From assembly GCA_036258675.1 (NCBI GenBank), contig DATADD010000096.1, positions 1 to 8,561 of the forward strand: a DNA stretch of 8,561 nt, read 5' to 3'. Shown piece by piece: positions 6,321 to 8,561 of the stretch (position 1 is the first letter of the stretch; the number at the start of each line of letters is the position of its first letter). The translations under genes were made by a program, and so were the position numbers. Source of the stretch: DATADD01 sp036258675. GTDB lineage: Bacteria; Actinomycetota; CADDZG01; WHSQ01. The notes below the pieces were generated by a model, which made no database searches, had not been told where the DNA came from, and saw only the letters and a program-made list of their open reading frames with translations.

Positions 6321-6349
6321 CCGCGGTACCCACGAGGCCGCCCGCGGTA
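6321..6349. repeat. Direct repeat CCGCGGTA in the divergent mscL-glycosyltransferase promoter region
   Basis: CCGCGGTA occurs at 6321-6328 (followed by CC) and again at 6342-6349 (followed by ACC). The copies are 21 bp apart start to start, two helical turns, in the only divergent intergenic region of the window (6295-6409). This geometry suits a regulator that binds two sites on the same face of the helix. No convincing -10/-35 pair was found for either gene, so an operator role is inferred. Confidence 0.35.
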
Positions 6350-6380
6350 ACCAGGCGCCTCCTGGAGGAAGAGTTTGGAA

Positions 6381-6403
6381 CGAGGGTTGAGGGGTAGCCC
6401 TCG
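6381..6403 (+). promoter_or_regulatory. 5' leader hairpin presenting an SD-like loop before the glycosyltransferase
   Basis: CGAGGGTTG (6381-6389) can pair with TAGCCCTCG (6395-6403) as RNA: 9 bp including two G-U pairs, with loop AGGGG (6390-6394). The loop is the only SD-like string upstream of ATG 6410. In linear RNA it is 15 nt from the ATG, too far; folding of the stem would bring it to an effective distance of about 6 nt. Function inferred. Confidence 0.35.
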
Positions 6404-6409
6404 GCCGAC

Positions 6410-7300
6410 ATGCCCTGGGACCACGACCACGCCGCACGCGACGACCGCATTGGGGTCGTCATCGCCTCTCGGAACCGGCTCGGCCCGCTCGAGCGCACCC
6501 TCGAGCGCGTGCTGGCGCTGCCCGAGCGTCCGTGTGTCGTGCTCGTGGACAACGCCTCGACCGACGGGACCGTCGCGGCGGTGCGGGACCGGTTCCCCTC
6601 CGTGGAGGTCATCGCCCTCGCGCGCAACGAGGAAGGCGCGGCCCGGACGAGGGGCGTCGAGCGCCTCACAACCCCCTACGTCGCCTTCTGCGACGACGAC
6701 TCCTGGTGGTCCCCCGGAGCCCTGACGAGGGCGGCCGACCTCCTCGACGACCACCCCTCGCTGGGTCTCGTCGCGGCCCGCATCCTCGTCGGCGAGGAGG
6801 AGCGGGTCGATCCCACCAGCGAGCACATGTCGGCGAGCCCCCTGCGGCGCGAGCCGGACCTTCCGGGCGTCCCCGTCCTCGGGTTCCTCGCCTGCGGCGC
6901 GGTGGTGCGGCGCGCCGCCTACCTCGAGGCGGGAGGCTTCGAGTCGCGGCTCGGGGTCGGCGGGGAGGAGGAGCTCCTCGCCCTGGACCTCGCCGCGGCG
7001 GGGTGGAGCCTCGTCTACGTCGACGACGTCGTCGCCCACCACGACCCGCCCCCGCGCCCGGACCAGGGCCCGCGTGCCCGCCGCCTGGTGCGAAACCAGC
7101 TCTGGACCGTGTGGATGCGCAGGCCCCCCGCGGCGGCCCTGCGCCACACCGCCCGCCTGCTGCTGCGCGCGCCCGCCGACAGGGCGCGCAGCCGGGGCGT
7201 GGTCGACGCCATACGAGGCCTGCCGTGGGCGCTGCGGAACCGGCGGTCGCTCCCCCCGGAGGTCGAGGCTCGCCTGCGCACGCTCGAGAGCGGGGCGTAG
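6410..7300 (+). CDS. Family 2 (GT-A) glycosyltransferase
   Basis: A 296-residue glycosyltransferase predicted to move a sugar from a nucleotide-sugar to an unknown acceptor, probably in cell-surface glycan or glycolipid synthesis. The GT2 core is clear: 'IGVVIASRNR' (14-23), 'VVLVDNASTDGT' (43-54), 'ALARNEEGAARTRG' (69-82), and 'YVAFCDDDSWW' (90-100), where Asp95-Asp97 form the DXD metal and nucleotide site. 'GFLACGAVVRRAAYLEAGGF' (158-177) and 'GGEEELLALDLAAAGW' (184-199) are the acceptor-side motifs; Glu186-Glu188 would supply the catalytic base. There is no membrane span; the C-terminus (215-296) is rich in Arg and may lie against the membrane. An in-frame TAG at 6395 makes ATG 6410 the first possible start. 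It runs 69 bp ahead of the 6-phosphogluconate dehydrogenase gene, possibly in one operon. Confidence 0.9.
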   Translation: MPWDHDHAARDDRIGVVIASRNRLGPLERTLERVLALPERPCVVLVDNASTDGTVAAVRDRFPSVEVIALARNEEGAARTRGVERLTTPYVAFCDDDSWWSPGALTRAADLLDDHPSLGLVAARILVGEEERVDPTSEHMSASPLRREPDLPGVPVLGFLACGAVVRRAAYLEAGGFESRLGVGGEEELLALDLAAAGWSLVYVDDVVAHHDPPPRPDQGPRARRLVRNQLWTVWMRRPPAAALRHTARLLLRAPADRARSRGVVDAIRGLPWALRNRRSLPPEVEARLRTLESGA

Positions 7301-7358
7301 CCTCTCGGCGTCGTTCGCAGCGCGGCCAGCCGTCAGCGCCCGCGCGCGGAACCGAGCG

Positions 7359-7364
7359 AAGGAG
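7359..7364 (+). promoter_or_regulatory. Ribosome binding site of gnd
   Basis: AAGGAG, 5 nt before ATG 7370; near-perfect Shine-Dalgarno and the strongest in the window. Confidence 0.85.
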
Positions 7365-7369
7365 AAGAC

Positions 7370-8272
7370 ATGCGGTTGGGGATGGTGGGGCTCGGCCGGA
7401 TGGGAGCCAACATGACGACGCGCCTCGTCCACGGAGGTCACGAGGTGGTCGCCTACGACGTCGACCTGGCCGCGGTCGAGAAGGCGGCGGCGACCGGGGC
7501 CGAGGGCGCCGTCTCGCTCGACGACCTCGTGGCGCGGCTCGATGCTCCGCGCGCGGTGTGGATGATGGTCCCGGCCGGCGACGCCACGCGGTCGACCCTC
7601 GACGCGCTCGCGCGCCTGCTCGCACGAGGCGACGTCGTGATCGACGGAGGCAACTCCCACTACACCGAAACGGTCGCGCGCGCCGCGGCCCTCGGCGAGC
7701 ACGGGATCTCCCTCGTCGACGCGGGGACCTCCGGGGGGATCTGGGGGCTGCGGGAGGGCTACTGCCTCATGGTCGGCGCGTCCGAGGACGACTTCGCCCG
7801 GCTCGAGCCCGTCCTCGCGACGCTGGCGCCCCCGAACGGCTACGCGCGCGTCGGCCCACCCGGCAGCGGCCACTTCGTGAAGATGGTGCACAACGGGATC
7901 GAGTACGCGCTCATGCAGGGCTACGCGGAAGGGTTGGAGCTGTTGAAGTCGGCCCGGTGGGAGCTCGACCTCGCCGCGATAACGGAGCTCTGGCGCCACG
8001 GAAGCGTGATCCGCTCATGGCTGCTCGACCTCGCCGCGTCGGCGCTGCGCAGGGATCCCGAGCTCGAGGGGGTGGCGGACTACGTCGAGGACTCGGGCGA
8101 GGGCCGCTGGACCGTGCAGGCCGCGCTCGACTCGGCGGTCCCCGCGCCGACGATCACGCTGGCGCTCTTCGCCCGGTTCGCGTCGCGACAGGACTCTTCA
8201 TTCGCCGGCAAGATGCTCGCCGCGCTGCGCCAGGAGTTCGGAGGCCACGCCGTGCGGCGCGCCGACGGCTGA
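7370..8272 (+). CDS. gnd: 6-phosphogluconate dehydrogenase, short (about 300-residue) decarboxylating form
   Basis: A 300-residue cytosolic enzyme that oxidises and decarboxylates 6-phosphogluconate to ribulose 5-phosphate, giving NAD(P)H in the pentose phosphate pathway. The Rossmann motif is 'GMVGLGRMGANM' (4-15). Strand 2 ends in 'VVAYDVD' with Asp30, an acidic residue that normally favours NAD over NADP. Family signatures are 'VVIDGGNSHY' (89-98), 'VDAGTSGGIWG' (116-126) and 'GHFVKMVHNGIEYALMQ' (167-183), with Lys171 and Glu178 as the expected acid-base pair; 'EGRW' (244-247) is in the C-terminal helical domain. At 300 residues it lacks the long duplicated helical region of the 470-residue form, as usual for the short (GntZ/YqeC-like) class. 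The start is fixed by AAGGAG 5 nt upstream. It converges on acpS with 4 bp between the stop codons. Coenzyme preference is inferred. Confidence 0.95.
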   Translation: MRLGMVGLGRMGANMTTRLVHGGHEVVAYDVDLAAVEKAAATGAEGAVSLDDLVARLDAPRAVWMMVPAGDATRSTLDALARLLARGDVVIDGGNSHYTETVARAAALGEHGISLVDAGTSGGIWGLREGYCLMVGASEDDFARLEPVLATLAPPNGYARVGPPGSGHFVKMVHNGIEYALMQGYAEGLELLKSARWELDLAAITELWRHGSVIRSWLLDLAASALRRDPELEGVADYVEDSGEGRWTVQAALDSAVPAPTITLALFARFASRQDSSFAGKMLAALRQEFGGHAVRRADG

Positions 8273-8276
8273 ACGC

Positions 8277-8561
8277 TCACAGAGGAAGAGCGAGCGCCAC
8301 GGCGACCGCGACCGGGCCGTCGTGGGAGATGCTCACCGCGACCGTGCGCCCGCCCACGAGCGCGCGCGGCTCGCCCGAGGGAGCGCGCACGACCTCGATG
8401 CGCGCCCCCCACGCGGCGAGCGAGCCCAGCCGGAGAGCCTTGATCACGGCCTCCTTCGCGGCGAGGGTCCCCGCGAGGTGCTCGACGGGGTTCACTCGCC
8501 CGCTGCAGTAGGCCCTCTCTGCTGGAGTGAAGAGGCGCTCCTCCATGCGCGGACGCCGCTC
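8277..8561 (-). CDS. acpS: Holo-[acyl-carrier-protein] synthase, 5' end beyond the window
   Basis: Partial gene, at least 94 codons. The enzyme transfers 4'-phosphopantetheine from CoA to the Ser of acyl carrier protein. Visible motifs are 'LFTPAERAYC', then 'HLAGTLAAKEAVIKAL' containing the Mg-binding Glu and the conserved Lys of the W/FxxKEA(x)xK signature, 'WGARIEVVRAPSGEPRALV', and the final 'VSISHDGPVAVAVAL'. The N-terminal strand with the 'GIDLVEV'-type Asp motif is missing. An ATG at 8546 exists, but the frame is open upstream to the window edge (E-R-R-P-R before the Met), and a protein beginning there would lack the family's N-terminal Mg ligand, so the gene very probably continues about 25-35 codons beyond 8561. 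It faces gnd tail to tail. Confidence 0.9.
   Translation of the reverse strand, partial: ERRPRMEERLFTPAERAYCSGRVNPVEHLAGTLAAKEAVIKALRLGSLAAWGARIEVVRAPSGEPRALVGGRTVAVSISHDGPVAVAVALALPL

Noticed and set aside
4546..6390. 614-codon plus-strand frame opposite the baeRF and mscL genes
   Set aside because: No motif, and it runs across three well-supported minus-strand genes and their gaps; GC artefact.
7320..7345. GCGCGG/CCGCGC pairing between the glycosyltransferase and gnd
   Set aside because: Six pairs with a 14-nt loop in very GC-rich DNA; expected by chance.
5876..7999. 707-codon minus-strand frame opposite the glycosyltransferase and gnd
   Set aside because: Low-complexity translation that crosses an intergenic region and two clear plus-strand enzymes.
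8274..8292. Possible bidirectional terminator between gnd and acpS (CGCTC and GAGCG)
   Set aside because: Only a 5-bp stem with a 9-nt loop, no U-tract, and it lies mostly inside the acpS coding sequence.
6532..8511. 659-codon plus-strand frame overlapping the glycosyltransferase, gnd and acpS
   Set aside because: Arg/Gly/Pro-rich shadow frame with no domain.
8277..8546. Reading acpS as a complete 89-residue protein from ATG 8546
   Set aside because: The frame is open to the window edge and the family's N-terminal Asp motif would be lost; better treated as cut by the window.

Overview
The window is about 8.6 kb of very GC-rich DNA, packed with short-gap genes. GTG as well as ATG starts, third-position GC bias, and long spurious open frames on both strands point to a high-GC bacterium. 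The gene families (MscL with a C-terminal zinc ribbon, short-form 6-phosphogluconate dehydrogenase, baeRF-type protein, secreted ScyD/SMP-30-like propeller) fit an actinobacterial lineage best, but there is no rRNA or other marker that proves this. I see no insertion sequence, phage gene, CRISPR array, tRNA or rRNA.

Layout. From a 115-bp divergent intergenic region (6295-6409) one gene series runs leftward on the minus strand: mscL with a zinc-ribbon tail; a baeRF-family (archaeo-eukaryotic release factor-like) protein; a soluble PAS-HisKA-HATPase histidine kinase; a 98-residue protein that looks like a free-standing histidine-kinase dimerisation hairpin without the phospho-acceptor; an MFS exporter; and a secreted Amidase_2 peptidoglycan hydrolase whose start overlaps the MFS stop by one base (TGATG). 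All gaps in this series are below 50 bp, so it can be read as one operon, perhaps divided by a GC-rich hairpin between the small protein and the MFS gene. A separate minus-strand gene for a secreted beta-propeller (49-969) follows, with its own strong ribosome binding site and a possible promoter.

On the plus strand, a family-2 glycosyltransferase and a short-form (probably NAD-linked) 6-phosphogluconate dehydrogenase follow each other. A minus-strand holo-ACP synthase gene converges on the dehydrogenase with only 4 bp between the stops, and its 5' end is cut off by the window edge.

How they may work together. The minus-strand series joins a tension-gated channel, a predicted ribosome-associated factor, an orphan cytoplasmic sensor kinase with a possible modulator, an exporter and a cell-wall hydrolase. 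That is plausible as an osmotic/envelope/translation stress module, but the functional link is inferred from gene order only. The most unusual items are the kinase-adjacent hairpin protein, the FixL-like histidine in the kinase PAS domain, and the baeRF protein with GGN and FHGHG where the GGQ loop would be expected.
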